From: Gordionus sp. m RMFG-2023
Lineage: Eukaryota; Nematomorpha; Gordioida; Chordodea; Parachordodidae
Length of the DNA stretch: 64,000 nt
Assembly: GCF_954871325.1 (NCBI RefSeq)
Contig: NC_088777.1
Span: 21,367,366-21,431,365, forward strand
Reading direction: 5' to 3'
This document shows, piece after piece, positions 47,221-59,560 of this stretch. The translations under genes were made by a program, and so were the position numbers. Position 1 is the first letter of the stretch. Each line of letters opens with the position of its first letter. The notes beneath the pieces were generated by a model, which was given only the letters and a program-made list of their open reading frames with translations, had not been told where the DNA came from and ran no database searches.

Positions 47221-47689
47221 TATTAATTAATTGCTTCTCCATATTTAATTTAAATATGTATTAAATAAAAATAAAATCTTACTTTGTTTACTCCCTTTTA
47301 TTGTATATTTAATGGTAACTCGTTTACTGTATAAAATATATACCCAGCATACTGATTTTTGTGACCACAGAAATTACTTGATTTAAATACCAAGCCCTCT
47401 TGTGTTATTGAACAACAAAGCTGCGGTAGGTATTTGTAGACCTGTGCGCCGACGAAATATCGGCGGCCGGCGCAATTTTTAAAAATCTAATCGACGGCCA
47501 GCGACGCGCCTGTTTTTCACCCGCCGTCAATAAAATCGGCGTAAATCGGCGCATATATAAATTTTTTAAGATAATTTTTTTTTAATTGCTTATTAATTTT
47601 AAAAAAAAATAAAATAAATATACACTATTCTACAGATATCTCGGCATATTTTTTAATATTCATTTAATAGAAAACTTATTATATCCAAA

Positions 47690-48850
47690 ATCGATTTCGT
47701 AATTTAATTATCATGTATAAAAATTATTTTATTAAAATTTTTGGGACATAATGATGATCTCCTTGAATTTAACGTCAATCCAGCGGTAGAAAAAATTTTT
47801 CACTAGGTGTGCTAGTCGCCGGAATGCAAAGAATTTTTTTGGCCAGCCTGAAAAGATTAGGAAGTTCACTTCTTTTCACTCCAAAAATTTAGAACATCCA
47901 TATCTTGTGAATGTCGTTTTCCAAGAAAACTGTGGCATTCTTGTTCTAAGTCACCTAACTTGGAATCATAATTTATATTTGTTGAATGTTTATTTGCCAA
48001 TTTTGTCAAATAACTTGAATTTAATAATTCATCTTCATCCTCATTAGCTATATTTACTACCTGATTATCATCATTCTCTAAAAGTTTAAGATGTTTTATT
48101 ATAAATTCTGAAACTGAGCAATTTTGCTCTATTAAATTTTTTGACACAATTATCAATTTTATAAATCTTGGATCTAAAAGAGAAGCCAATACCTATATAA
48201 TTTTAAATAAAAAATCAAAGAATATACTTATATAATATTACTTGCAGGTTACAAACCGGAAATCGTAACGCAAGTTTTTTTAGCATATTTTCCTTAAGTG
48301 AAATAATTTCAGAACTATCACAATCATTTACTATTAAATGTGTTTCAATTTCACTTCTAAAAAGTAACGCCAAGTTATTAAGTAGGCACTTTTAGTACTG
48401 AAAGAAATTCGACAGTTTCTTTATGAAAAATGCTAATAGTTCTTCTACCAGATCAGATTCATAATTTGAAAATTTCAGAAAGTGCTTCCCAATTCTTTTC
48501 AAAATATATTAATTAAATTCTTATTTAATCCAGATATTTTCTAGCATAATTAATATAGTATGCCAACGTGTTGGGATATTTAATTGTAAGGTTTTCAAAT
48601 GCTTGGAATAATTGTTACTATTATCATTGGAATTGCCAATTTGAAACTGGGTATCCGGGTATGGATCAATGCTGGCAAGATCTAACATGTATGATGTTAA
48701 ATCTATTGTACTTAGGCATTTTCTTTGATATTCCTCGAATTCAACCTCTGCAGTTTTATATCTTAGAGCAGTAATAATTTTCCTAATTCTTTCGCAAAAA
48801 ATTTCCAGACTATGGATTTTTTATTAGCCAGAGTTAGGATACTAAAATTA
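47690..48850 (-). pseudogene. hAT G transposase, ZBED1/4-like, degraded
   Basis: Minus strand from high coordinates: RKIITALRYKTAEVEFEEY, then SKHLKTLQLNIPTRWHTIL (48560-48620). Next are MASLLDPRFIKL (48189 onward), LGDLEQECHSFL, and the C-terminal dimerisation region ILCIPATSTPSEKFFSTAG with LTLNSRRSSL (about 47730-47830). This order matches ZBED1/ZBED4-type hAT transposases. Several stops and a frame change occur around 48480 and 47865. The N-terminal BED finger is not seen and would lie beyond the LINE. Confidence 0.75.
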
Positions 48851-49065
48851 TTTAAATTATTAAAGTAGATGCATCCATTTTAAAAATATATAAAATTATG
48901 GTAACTTTTGGAATTTTAGATTTATTGAATTCTATAATGACGTCCTATCCTATCCTATCATACACTGGTGAGACATCCCACAATTAAGTAGGTACTCAAC
49001 CACCCCATAGAGGGCGTATCCAGTGCAGTGAATTTGCATTCACTGTTGGCAGAAAATTTACCCTA

Positions 49066-49201
49066 CTGTCTGGGTCCGTTTAATTAAAGAGGAATAACGG
49101 TACCTCTCGTGGATAAGCCAGGATCCACAAAAATTTTGATAGTAATTTACCCTACTACCAGGGCCCGTTTAATTAAAGAGGAATAACGGTACCTCTCGCG
49201 G
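49066..49201 (-). repeat. Two-unit repeat in the LINE 3' UTR
   Basis: TTTACCCTACT, then CCGTTTAATTAAAGAGGAAT and AACGGTACCTCTCG occur twice, offset about 79 bp. Confidence 0.9.
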
Positions 49202-49803
49202 AACAGCAGGCATCCGTTAATAAAGAAATTATTATAAGAAAGAGAAAAATAAGAGGAAAAAGAAGAGAAGATAAAAAGATGTGAGGTATTGAGTTTAATT
49301 AGACACATGATATTTAAGTAACTTTATTTAAATTTTATCAATTAAAAAAACAAAAATAAGAAATAAATAAATAATATAATGTACAATAATATTAATTTAA
49401 TTATATATAAGTGGATAAGTATAGATTAGATAAATGAATGAAAAAAAGTTAAGGGAAAAAAATTAATCAAGAATGGCTTGGTTAAGCCAAAATTTTAGAT
49501 CTGTTTTGTTTTGAGAGATATTAATGAGAAATAAGTTGCTGACATTGTTAATTTTCAAAATGTACAAATTATGACCAAGCCAAGAATTATGATATAGATA
49601 ATATTGTTTTTTATTTTTAGATTTGGATGATTTATAAATGGCATCTGAGATGGTACTATGATGTTCATGTCTTAAAGAATGGCAAAAAAGTTCTATTTTT
49701 CTGTAGGTTAAAAGTCTGTATAAGGGAAGGATTACAAGTATTAAGAAGACTAAAATTGGAAATAATTAAAGGATATTTAATATTTAAAATATTTCTTAGG
49801 GAT

Positions 49804-50764
49804 TTATTTATAAAGGTTTGTGTTTTTTTGAGATGGGGATCTGGTGTTATCCCATGTCTCTATTCCATAGGTTAATGATGGAAGAATATAGGATTTGAAT
49901 ATTTGAATTTTAAATTTGTTGGGAATAAGGTTGGAATGCCAAAATTTGTTGAGAGAGTAAAAATTTTTTGTAGCTTTGGATAATGCAGATGAAAAATTTG
50001 GATTGACTGAACCTTTGGAATTGATTGAAATACCAAGATAATTTATTGAGTTATTGAAATTGATAATTTTGTTATTAAATAAGAAAAGTTGAAATTTAGG
50101 TGAGGATGTTAAGAAAAAGGTTTTATTAAGATTGATTTTTAAATTCATTAATTGTAGACTAGAAGTTATTGTTGATAAAATGTGATTAATATAATTTAGA
50201 TCTTCAGTGATAATACATATGTCATCTGCATAGCATAACCAATCAACATTTTGGAAGTTACAGTTATGAATTAAATCACTAACTAATAGATTAAAAAGAT
50301 AAGGAGAAAGTGGACATCCTTGTTTAATACCGCATTTAGGCTTGAAAAAGGAGTAACTGAGATTGTTATGTTTGATATTAGTTAGACTGTTTTCATAGAT
50401 AGACATAATGATTTTAATAAAGTGAGGATTGATTATATTTAAAAAGAATTTTCCATAAAAATTCATGACTAATTGAATCAAAAGCTTTGGAGATATCTAT
50501 AAAGATCATAAAGGTATCGATTTTAAAAATATGGGCTTTCTCAAGTCTAATTTTAAGGGCCGTAATAAGTTCAATTGTATTACGACCCTTTCTGAAAGAG
50601 GCTATAGATTTATGAGTATTTAATTCGGTAATTTTAATGATGTGATTTAGGATAAATGTAGTTAAGATTTTGTAGAAAGGAGAGGATAGGGTTATACCTC
50701 TATAATCATGAATAGAGGAGGGATAGGGGATCTTGGGAAGGTTTATGATGGTGGATTTACACAA
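49804..50764 (-). pseudogene. LINE ORF2 reverse transcriptase, truncated, one frameshift
   Basis: The first frame (50764-50414) carries DYRGITLSSPFYKILTTFIL, FRKGRNTIELITAL and the first catalytic motif FIDISKAFDS. The second frame (50481-49804) carries GIKQGCPLSPYLFNLLVSDL, the catalytic CYADDICII and SINYLGISINSKGS, then a C-terminal tail. One indel near 50450 separates them. Endonuclease and ORF1 are absent (5' truncation). The clade cannot be fixed by eye. The TAGGA tail argues against poly(A)-tailed L1-type elements. Confidence 0.85.
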
Positions 50765-51055
50765 TATAGAGGGAATAGTAGCAGAATTCCATAATATAAT
50801 GACGTCAATAATTAAGATTTAAAATAGTAGAAAATAAAAATTCATCAAATGACCGGCATGTAATAAACATAAAATCTTATAGCGCAATTTACATGGTATT
50901 ACAGTATGATTTATATGAATTATACAATCGTCCACAATTGACGATTCTTTTTGTATTTTTTTATATGAATCATGTCTGTTTTTTAATGTTTTTCACCCGT
51001 TAAACACAATTTTAATTGACTTAAATCTTTGTAATATTTAATTTAAGTGACCTCC

Positions 51056-51672
51056 CTATAATATGAATGATAGAGTAGGCACTAATGCATCCTCTCTATC
51101 TATAATTATATTGTCAATTACTTCAGGATCTGCACAGCCAGATCCTAATCTAGACAAAATATTTGGCAAATGATTCTCTTTCTCTCGCCGATATTTAGTT
51201 TCCATATTAAAATTTCCCACAAGTAACAACCTACGTTGTAATCTCGGGGACACCATTAATTCTTTGTTTTGATGACCCAAATACACTACTTCGGTTACAC
51301 CATGAACAATTTTTTCCTTGCTAGCTCTCAAGCCCTTATCACGAATTCTCTTGAAAACTTATTCGAGGCGTTGATTATGTTGCTCAGGTGTCTCCCCAGT
51401 TATCAACACATCACCCATATAATAAAATACACCTTTTAACTCCTGGAAAACAGATGCCATGGTACAATAGGTGCTGATCTTAATCCAAACGGTAACCTAC
51501 AAAATGCAAATAGTCCTTTAGGAGTCGACATCGTTAACAATTTGCGAATTTTCTCCTTTAAAGGTAACTGTAGATAAGCTGAAGAAAAATCAACTTTAGA
51601 AAAATATTTTGTACCCTTTAAATTAGACAAAATCTCATGCCCAGTTATTTTGAAACAATAAAAATGATTATT
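51056..51672 (-). mobile_element. Second gypsy-type pol fragment, broken
   Basis: Minus-strand reverse transcriptase pieces KVDFSSAYLQLPLK and RLPFGLRSAP (about 51640-51480) and a later part with EVVYLGHQ and LPNILSRLG (about 51290-51150). They are of the gypsy type but a different lineage from 41197-45945. No LTRs are seen. It is an old partial fossil with a few breaks. Confidence 0.75.
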
Positions 51673-51674
51673 CA

Positions 51675-53050
51675 TTGGAAAATATGCCTCATATTCATCT
51701 TATAAACCTGCATGAATATAAATTTGAAGATGCTACTATAAACATGATGAAAAGCAAAACATCTGAAGCAAATCAAAATCCTTGCCAAATATACTCAGAA
51801 GAAATGTCTAAATTGTATCCCGAATCCAGAAAAAGGCTTCAGAATAAGGATAGTATTAAGCGGACACTTAGTAAACACTAAATAAAGGTTCTCCCCTATT
51901 CCACTACATTGGAAAAATTAAGCATTTCAGGTTAAATCATATTTAGCTTTTAATATTAGAGGATTGGGCTACAAAAGGATCTCTCACGAAGATTTCTTTT
52001 GCACGATAATAGCGGAGATTCAAATGAATGAATAAATATATTTGCTACCGATCATATGCTTAAGATGTTAACCGAAACCAAGTTTTGGTATAAAGACTAG
52101 AAATACTCCTTATTTCTTTTTCAGCTTAATTAGAATACCTTTAAAACGCTATTTGTCACAGCGGCATATTTTTTGTTACAAAAAAACATATAAAACGTAT
52201 GAAGAAATATTATAGATTTTACTCGAAAAAGCCCAAGAACGGAATTTAGTTATAGATCCCACAACAATTTATATGGTTTTGAAATGGCCGCAATCAATGC
52301 GCAGAAAATACTCTAGGTTTTTTAATGTAAATTATATCAATATATTGCAGAGATGTGTAAGGAATTAATTTTAAAATGTATTTTGGAACAGTGGACTTTA
52401 AAATTTTTTAAAATTTATTATTTTCCTTTACTTGATGTTTTTGGGAATTATTTTAGAGTATAATCAAAAAATTGTTTATTATTCTTTAGCCACAGTTAAA
52501 AAACGAAGATATTTTTACATAGTAAACATGAGCGTCGAAAAATTTAAAACAATTTTGTGATTATTGAATAAAAACATAAATATTAAATAAATCTATACAA
52601 TAAGTTTAATCTATTTATTTTTTTAACTTTTAGGCATAGATATCATCATCCAAGGATGTATCTATCCTCTAACTCAATCTACCCATGCATTCTTACCTGT
52701 ACATGATGTTAAACCAGGGATATAGTACATAAAAACGATTGTATTGGATGAAAACTGAGAATTATTGTTATTTTTGATAAAAATTATGTGAATGGAGAGG
52801 AAATGGGGAAACCCTTTAAGGCAAGTAGAGTCATTGTTTCCACCTAGAACATGGAATGTATTCCAGATTATGATTACTAGGGATAATCGAAAGATAATGA
52901 ATGTGAAGGGCGGAATAATGGATTTCAGCGATATGGGAACTAATCGAAAAGATGAGGATGGAATCGACATGGGCAAAATCAGAGAATGGAGTATTGGGAC
53001 TATAACTCCCCTAAAAAATCGTAGTTACGCGGCAAAAAAAAATTTTTTAT
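51675..53050 (+). pseudogene. MULE (Mutator-like) transposase remnant
   Basis: Plus strand: 51675-51881 gives NLHEYKFEDATINMMKSK and YPESRKRLQNKDSIKRTL, typical of the segment after a FLYWCH finger in animal MULEs. Near 52040-52090, IFATDHMLKMLTETKFWY is the DDE start region. Near 52190-52310, YEEILQ-like and TIYMVLKWPQSMRR/DFEMAAINA-type sequence is the second block. Near 52830-52930, LFPPRTWNVFQ then, in another frame, NECEGRNNGF, is the C-terminal 'TNN-x-EGW' region. Breaks are a frame change in each block and a gap between 52320 and 52660 with an intron-like end. No TIRs were identified. Confidence 0.7.
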
Positions 53051-53175
53051 GAATTTATTTATTGATTTTATGGAAGAGAGAAGGGACTTAGCTAATTTTC
53101 TTTCTTCAACTGGAGGACATATACATTCTAGAATTGTTTCACTTGAATAATATAACTTCTATTGTTTCTATCATT

Positions 53176-53975
53176 TTAATAAAAAATAATTATTTCTTTT
53201 CTGTAAATTTAAAAAAAAATTTAATAGCAAAATAATAATTGCAAGATTTGAAATATATAATACTCAGTGCTGATAATCACATCTGAAATAGATGTTTTTT
53301 GATTAAAATGATCAGAATTTTTCATTACTTTTGGCAGTATTTAATTTAAATTGGGCAGTAAAAAATATAATTTAGCAAGTTTTATATTTATTTTATATTC
53401 AGCCAGTTAAATTCTTATAGTAAGCATTAAATACCAGAATTTTTATCAAATAGAGGAGACCAGATTGAATTGCAAATTTCCTATTTCGCCTCGGAATTTA
53501 TACATAATAATTATATCATTTAATAGCCCATCATGTGCATAAAAACAAAAAAGGGCACTATTTAAGAGTTAGTAAAAGTCATTCTATTATTATTGCCATC
53601 TACATAGAACACAATATATTTTATATTATTCTAAAAATTATCAGAAAAAGACTTCATATATAGTATAACAAAATATAACCAATTGAAAAATTGGCCAAAT
53701 ATTTTTGAAAGTAATTGTGAAAAACCTCCTACTTCCTTCTAATATTTAAATTTTAATTATATTTCTAAAAACTTCATGGAAATGATTAATAATTTGTGTA
53801 AATAAATATTTTTTTATAATAAATATTTTTCTAAATTAAAAATTTGATTTTCAATAATTTCTAAAAACTGATAAAAATATGTAAAGGTGAATTAGATTTA
53901 TTAAACCTTCGTTTAATTATTTAAAACCTCATATCCTCGAGGGAATTTTAATTTAAAAAAAATTAAATTAATAAA
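53176..53975 (+). repeat. Left arm of a large inverted repeat pair
   Basis: Matches 61108-61618 in inverse orientation, including CAGCCAGTTAAATTCTTATAG, AATAGCCCATCATG, CACTATTTAAGAGTTAGTAA and CCTCGAGGGAATTTT (first item written in full is 21 bases; its core is GCCAGTTAAATTC). An extra segment of about 300 bp (53590-53890) is absent from the other arm. No terminal motif or target duplication is seen. The two arms may be copies of one unknown repeat in opposite directions. Confidence 0.8.
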
Positions 53976-54931
53976 GATCCGGGTCAAAAATGATATGAAT
54001 TTATAAGGGTCAAAATAAAAAATCTGGGCTGGTCTTTATCATTACATTAGCTTGTAATAATATTTTGCTTAATAATGCAGAGACTAGGTATTTAATTCCT
54101 TTATTTTATAAATATTATTTTTTATAATTATCACCAAACCTCGGATCGGGTTAAGACCATAACCCAATACATTATATTGGTTAAGATTAATTAATAATAA
54201 TCTATGAATTTGATTGTGTTTAATATTAATTACTAGTTATTATTCATAATTTTTGCTTAAATATTTTCTTTGGGAAATTTTTATTTGGAGAATTTTATAG
54301 GAATTTTTTTTTATTTTGTTGATTCATTGTTTATTCTGTTATGATAAATTTGGATAAATATATATAATATATATAATTGCTTTAAATTGGCAGCACGACA
54401 TGTCTACAACTCTGTGATCATGTATGAATTATTAATATTATTCGATAAAAAAAAACGGTAATTTAATATGAAATTTATAATGAAAAACACAATTCACAAT
54501 TTATATAATATATAAAATGACTTTATGAATAGTTTGTAGATTAACTTTAATTACAAAAATGTAATCTCATCTAACATACATAATCATACTTCTCAAAAAT
54601 TTTAATTATTTTATCTGGGAATTTTTTTCCTGGTGATTTTTTTCCCGACCAGTAATCTTCATTTTTTCCAGGGTTTTATTTTCCTAGGAATTATTTTCCT
54701 AGATTCCATTGTGTCGGCATGCTTTAGAGTTTCTTTCTTCTTGTAGCACACAATGTTTTAAAAATAATTCTTTTCAGCAAATATCTAATAATAACTAACC
54801 TTCTAAAGACTCTATTTCAACATTATCTATCTTTTTAGATTCATAATTTTGTTCAATAGTTTTATCTGCAATCATTGTGAATTCAGTTATTATAATTTAT
54901 GGCACTATTATTGGATTTGGGTTATATATAT
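53976..54931. other. AT-rich spacer with a GGGAAT-T-TTCC motif block
   Basis: No gene is seen. At 54614-54720 short words GGGAATTTTTTTCC, TTTTTTCCCG, TTTTCCAGGG and TTTTCCTAGGAA cluster. A similar block (GGGGAATTTTTCTCCGGGGA) occurs at 62160-62280 in opposite sense, possibly subterminal repeats of an unrecognised transposon. Confidence 0.4.
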
Positions 54932-56838
54932 CAGGGGTTTCACTAGCTTTTACAATCTCAGGGGGCTCGACTAAAAATTTTTTATGGGGACTTCGCCCCC
55001 CTTACCCCATATTTTCAGGGCCTTCGACAAGTTTTTGCCCGGCCTTCGACCGGGTTTTATATTAATATATTATATTTTTTTAATTGAGATTTGCAAACTC
55101 TGAATAATTATTCTGAATTTCATATTTTGTCATTTATTATGCATACAAATAATAAAAGTAAAACAAAACAAGATTTCAGAATATATTATTTTTTAATATA
55201 AAATATTTATCCATTTATTACAATATTAAATATTTTCTATTACGAATATTAAAAAAAAAAATTTCTAAAGAATTATAAGTGATAAAATTGGTTAACCTCA
55301 ATTGATAATGATTTTTAAAAACTAAACAGTTAGATATAATTCTTAGCAATCTACATTGACAAACGGTCATTATACAAATATAACGTTGTGTTACCATTTT
55401 AGACAATGTTTTATAGAAGATACTGCCTAGTCAACGTATAACAATTTTATAAATACCAATCTAATTTGCTAAATACCGACTAAAATTTATTAAAATTTAA
55501 TAAGACCTTTATTACCTAACATATATTATAACAGAATCACGTGGCCGAGTGGCCGAGTCCGGCCTCCTATATATCATCCTCGTAAGGGCGATAATAGGAT
55601 TGGTAAACGACTCTCTTGCTTACTAGGCTTCAGATTCTTTACAAAAATCATAATATTAGACAGACGATTCATTCGTTAAAGGTGTACATCAATGCAAATC
55701 AGCTGGAGACGTCATCTTGGTTACACTAATCATTATTAAAATTTTAAACGAGAGCCTAATTTATTCCTATATCTGATGCAAACTTTATCTAAGAATTATC
55801 GGATCATCGAGATAATAAGGAAGCAAGTTATTAATTTAAGTAGTTTTTAACATGAGAATAATTACTATATGTGTTACCAAAATGGCGAGTCCAGCTGATT
55901 TGCTTTTAATGACGCTTAAAAATGCATTTTAATAAATGAATCGTCAGTCTAGGTATTATATATGCCATTGATATATTAAAAAAAAATTTGGAAGTACCTA
56001 TCCAAATGAAAAGTAAACAAAATATAAATTTGATAGGTACTACCTTGAGGTAGTTATCTATCATTAATCAACTATCTGGTGGTTAGACCTAGATGACTTA
56101 ATGATAGACAAGTAATCGAAAAAATTATTGTGAGATATTAAATTTCTAAATGATTATCTTCTTAATGATATATAAATGACTAAACAGTTGACCATTATTG
56201 CTCATCTAAATTATGCAATCAAATAATCTCAGCAGCAGGAGGTAATAACTTCACAAATAACATATGCTGGTTAATTTTCAGTTATAGCCATGACACTCAC
56301 TATGTAAACTCTTATGTTATATAAATTGATAAATCAAAACACTAAAAATCCTAGAAGAAATAATTACAAATATATTGAAGCGTAGAGATCAATGATAGAT
56401 ATTTACACGGCAAGGATGCCATATTAGAAATTAAATATTTTGTAAAGATAAAATAAGAACCAGAGTGATATGATGAAAGCAATTAAAATTTTATATATTA
56501 TTGTGGCACCACCTCTAGTTGGTATATTATATCTTAAAATATTAATAATTTGTAATATCAAAAATATACTAGTATTAAAAATTTATAAAACGGTTTTTCG
56601 AAGAAGAAAAAAATAGCCTTCCTAAAAACTTGTAAAAAAGAGAAAAAAAGATATCTAATTTATTACATCCATTATGGGCAATGATATATATAAATAACAT
56701 TGATTGTGAGATGAATAATAAAATGTTTAATTTTAATAATATTTATAAAAATAGATGGCGTTAAAGAATTGATTGCAAATTGTTACTTATATTAATCATT
56801 GATTAGTAAGATTTATTAAAATATTATATATAATATTT
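54932..56838 (+). repeat. hAT-like repeat, first copy of a direct pair
   Basis: Begins CAGGGGTTTCACTAGC, then TTTACAATCTCAG and a GGGGACTTCGCCCCCC hairpin. It aligns with 56840-57960 over most of its length, to TAGATGGCG-TAAAGAATTG near 56753. It contains the foldback MITE 55656-55953. No open frame, so it is likely a non-autonomous hAT relative. Confidence 0.65.
55656..55953. mobile_element. 298-bp foldback MITE with TA target
   Basis: The left arm TTAGACAGACGATTCATT and the inverse right arm, CCTAGACTGACGATTCATT read inwards, extend for about 85-95 bp through CAAATCAGCTGGA. TA lies on both sides (55654-55655 and 55954-55955). A TA target and long inverted arms indicate a Tc1/mariner-type MITE. 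It is inserted in the 54932-56838 repeat. Confidence 0.85.
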
Positions 56839-56839
56839 T

Positions 56840-58595
56840 CAGGGGTGTCGCTAGCCTTTACAATCTCAGTGGACTCAACTAAAAAATTTTTTATGGGGGC
56901 TTCGTCCCCCATACCTTCTAATTTGATTTAAAATAAAACTAGCATATAAATAATTAAAATAATACAGGATATATCTAAAAATAATATTTTTTAATACAAA
57001 ATTAATTATTACAGTATAAATTATTTTTGATTGCTGATATAAAAAAATTTGCGTCTAAAGGATTACAAGTGATAAAAAAGGTTAATTAATTCATACATAT
57101 GCCTCTATTGATAATGGTTTTTAAAAACCACATAATGCAATATAATTCTTAGCAAATTACATTGACAAAAGGTTAAGAAAAATATAACTCCTATTTTAGA
57201 CAATGATTTATAGAATGGACTAATAAGGAAAAATTTATAGGCTAACCAAATCAACAATTCTTGAAGAAGAGAATATAAACGACCAGTCCAAATAAAAATA
57301 ATGGTGGTTACAGCTTCCTCTTAGGGAAATGATGATTAGATAAATAATCGAGAAAATATTGTGAGATATTAAATTTCTATTATCTTCCATTTTTAATGAT
57401 AGCTTATCTGAAATATGCATATGCTCTTACCAGCTGTAGTAATAATTTTAAAATATATAGCCACACCAATAATAGACGCTGGTCAATTTGCAGTCATAGC
57501 CATGATACTCACAATGTTAACTCCTATCAGAATTTATTTTGTTAAATAAATTGATAAAACAAAAACACTAAAATCTTTAGAAGAAATCATGTAAATATAT
57601 AGAAACCTTGAGTTATTTACACAGCAAGGGTGCCTTAGAAACGAAACATTTTGTAACTATAAAATAAGAACCAAAGTGAAATTATGAAAGCGATTAAGAT
57701 TTAATATATTATTGTCCAACCTCTAGTAGGTATATTATATCTTAAAATAATAGTAGTTTGTAATAATAAAAAAAATAGCTTTCCTAAAAAAACATAAAAA
57801 AGTTAAAAAAATATATCTAATTTATTACATCAATAGTGGGATGAATAATAAGATGTTTAATTTTTAATAATATTATAAATAAATAGATGGCGCTAAAGAA
57901 TTGAATGCAAATTGTCTTATATTTATTATCAGAAGCATTTATTAGCAAAACTTATTAAATATAAACTGTAATATATTTTATAACTGTCAAATACATCTAT
58001 AAAAGTAGACTTAATATTTTATAATCAATTATATATAATCGAGGATTATAAACTAAACTCGGGTAGTTACAATATTAAATTTGTTAATTTTTAATAAATG
58101 ATTAAATATATTTAATTAGGGTTATAAATATATTTAAATAATAATCAATCAGGCTTCAACTGTTAATGCTAAATTAATATTTATACATTATGTGTGATAT
58201 TGATATTCCATTTAACAAAGAATTTGGTTGCCAGCTGACATAGTAAATATAATTTATATGTTATGTATTAACTAATAAATAAAATTGCACTCATTTAATA
58301 AAAATTCATATAGTCTTATTAATTTTTAAATAATAAATTATATTTTTAATGTATTAATCTAATCTAATAATTAAAATAGCACTTTAATAAAAATTTAAAA
58401 AGTCTAATTAATTTTTAAATAATAAAATCTAATCGATACATTATAATAGAATTATAAAAGAAATTGTTCAGGGGACTAACAAAAAATTTATTTAGTTTAG
58501 GGAAATATTAGGGAGCCATTAAGAAAAAATTTTTTCGCTTCAGGATTCAAATTTTTCGCTCCCCCCCCCCTCCTCCTCCAGTAACGCTACTTATA
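56840..58595 (+). repeat. hAT-like repeat, second copy of a direct pair
   Basis: Starts CAGGGGTGTCGCTAGCC directly after the first copy, with the hairpin GGGGGCTTCGTCCCCC. The far end, CCAGTAACGCTACTTA near 58580-58595, read inwards resembles the start (AAGTAGCGTTACTGG). C-run and TCC words precede it. No transposase is recognised. Confidence 0.6.
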
Positions 58596-59092
58596 TATAT
58601 TATATTAAATTATATTAATTTTAGGTAATTGGTTGATAATTTTTTTTTATATCCATCAGTTGTAAGTTTAGATAAATGTAAGGAGAAAAAATATTAATAC
58701 TCATAGAAGAATTATAAAAATTAATTCAACTTTTTGCTTATATTAAAAGTAGAATATACCTAATTTGAAATAAAATCTTTGCATTTCACAAGACCTTTTA
58801 TGATTTTTCTAAAATTTTTGATCCGATGACTTTGTGCTAAAAGAATTGCTACAAAGGCGCGTAGAGTATCGATATAAAAGTTTCACTAATATGTATTCTC
58901 AAAAGTGTTCGCGGTTTAGGTTTCGACAAATGTATTCATCATATTATCTTTGCTGTAAATATTTCACGTAAAAATTGTAAATTTATGGCATACTACCTTC
59001 GCAATAAACCACATTTACGATCAAAGTCTCACTAAAAAGTGTTTCGTGATAAAAGTTTCTCTTAATTAATCTTATAAGTTAATAATAATATA

Positions 59093-59310
59093 ATATACGA
59101 CAGTGAGTAGGCGCTTTTATGCCAAATATATTTAAACCATTAAATTTTTTTAATTATAAAATTGAAACATTTTACTACCTTTGTAACTTGATTTATCAAT
59201 AATATCAGAAATACGACAGTGAATAGGCAATGTGCCATAAATAATATTTTATAACATTTTGTACATTTTTCTATTATAAAATCATTACTTTTTACTACTT
59301 TTATAATAAT
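59093..59310 (+). repeat. Two-unit tandem duplication (about 115 bp)
   Basis: TACGACAGTGA-TAGGC, TTATAAAAT and TTTTACTAC-TTTTATAA recur at a 115-bp offset, upstream of the eEF1B gene. Confidence 0.6.
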
Positions 59311-59560
59311 TTTCTCAAAATATATTTTTAATCTGCAATCGCAAATATTCAATACTGATGTTATAATTAATTTAAGGTAGGATTTATAAAGTTGTTGCCT
59401 AATAATAAATAAATATTTTATGTTATAATATAATATCTTAGATAGCTTACAAAATGTTTTGTGTGATAGTGTAAATTTTTAAATAATATTCAATTTAAAA
59501 TAAAATATTTTATTTTTTTTTCTAAATATTTATAAAATCCTTTCCTTAACGTTTTGTAAG

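Larger units (their letters stand above)
38290..47329 (+). mobile_element. Tc1/mariner-IS630-type element (outermost of a four-level nest)
   Basis: The left arm starts TTAGTGAAATGAGTTCATTA at 38290. The right arm, read inwards from 47329, starts CAGTAAACGAGTTACCATTA. Both continue into AAATATACAATAAA and GTAAACAAAGTAAGAT. TA dinucleotides flank both (38288-38289 and 47330-47331), the Tc1/mariner target. The arms stay alignable for about 170 bp. A plus-strand IS630-type transposase remnant lies at 38830-39290. Without its two inserts the element is about 1.5 kb, normal for the group. Confidence 0.8.
48945..50794 (-). mobile_element. 5'-truncated LINE (non-LTR retrotransposon)
   Basis: A 12-bp target duplication TATAATGACGTC flanks it exactly (48933-48944 and 50795-50806). 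The minus-strand 3' end has a short tandem tail of TAGGA units (CTATCCTATCCTATC on the plus strand at 48945). The 3' UTR includes two copies of a unit of about 78 bp (49066-49201). Only the reverse transcriptase onward remains of ORF2, the usual result of incomplete reverse transcription. It landed in hAT G and is therefore younger than it. Confidence 0.92.
47437..50900 (-). mobile_element. hAT element G (ZBED1-like), interrupted by a LINE; far end not found
   Basis: The left end region begins TAGACCTGTGCGCCGACG and carries CGGCGGCCGGCG and GGCGTAAATCGGCGC words, a typical GC-rich hAT subterminal zone. Minus-strand transposase lies at 47690-48850. The LINE 48945-50794 is inserted upstream of it. 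I could not locate the opposite terminus, so 50900 is only a guess at the extent. Confidence 0.6.

Noticed and set aside
52674-52976. Minus-strand frame of 100 codons
   Set aside because: It is the shadow of the plus-strand MULE remnant, whose LFPPRTWNVFQ motif is the informative one.
55535-55620. tRNA-like sequence with GTGGCCGAGTGG, resembling an A box
   Set aside because: No B box with GGTTCRA-type sequence at the right distance and no cloverleaf. It lies inside a repeat next to a MITE, so chance or a relic is more likely than a tRNA or SINE.
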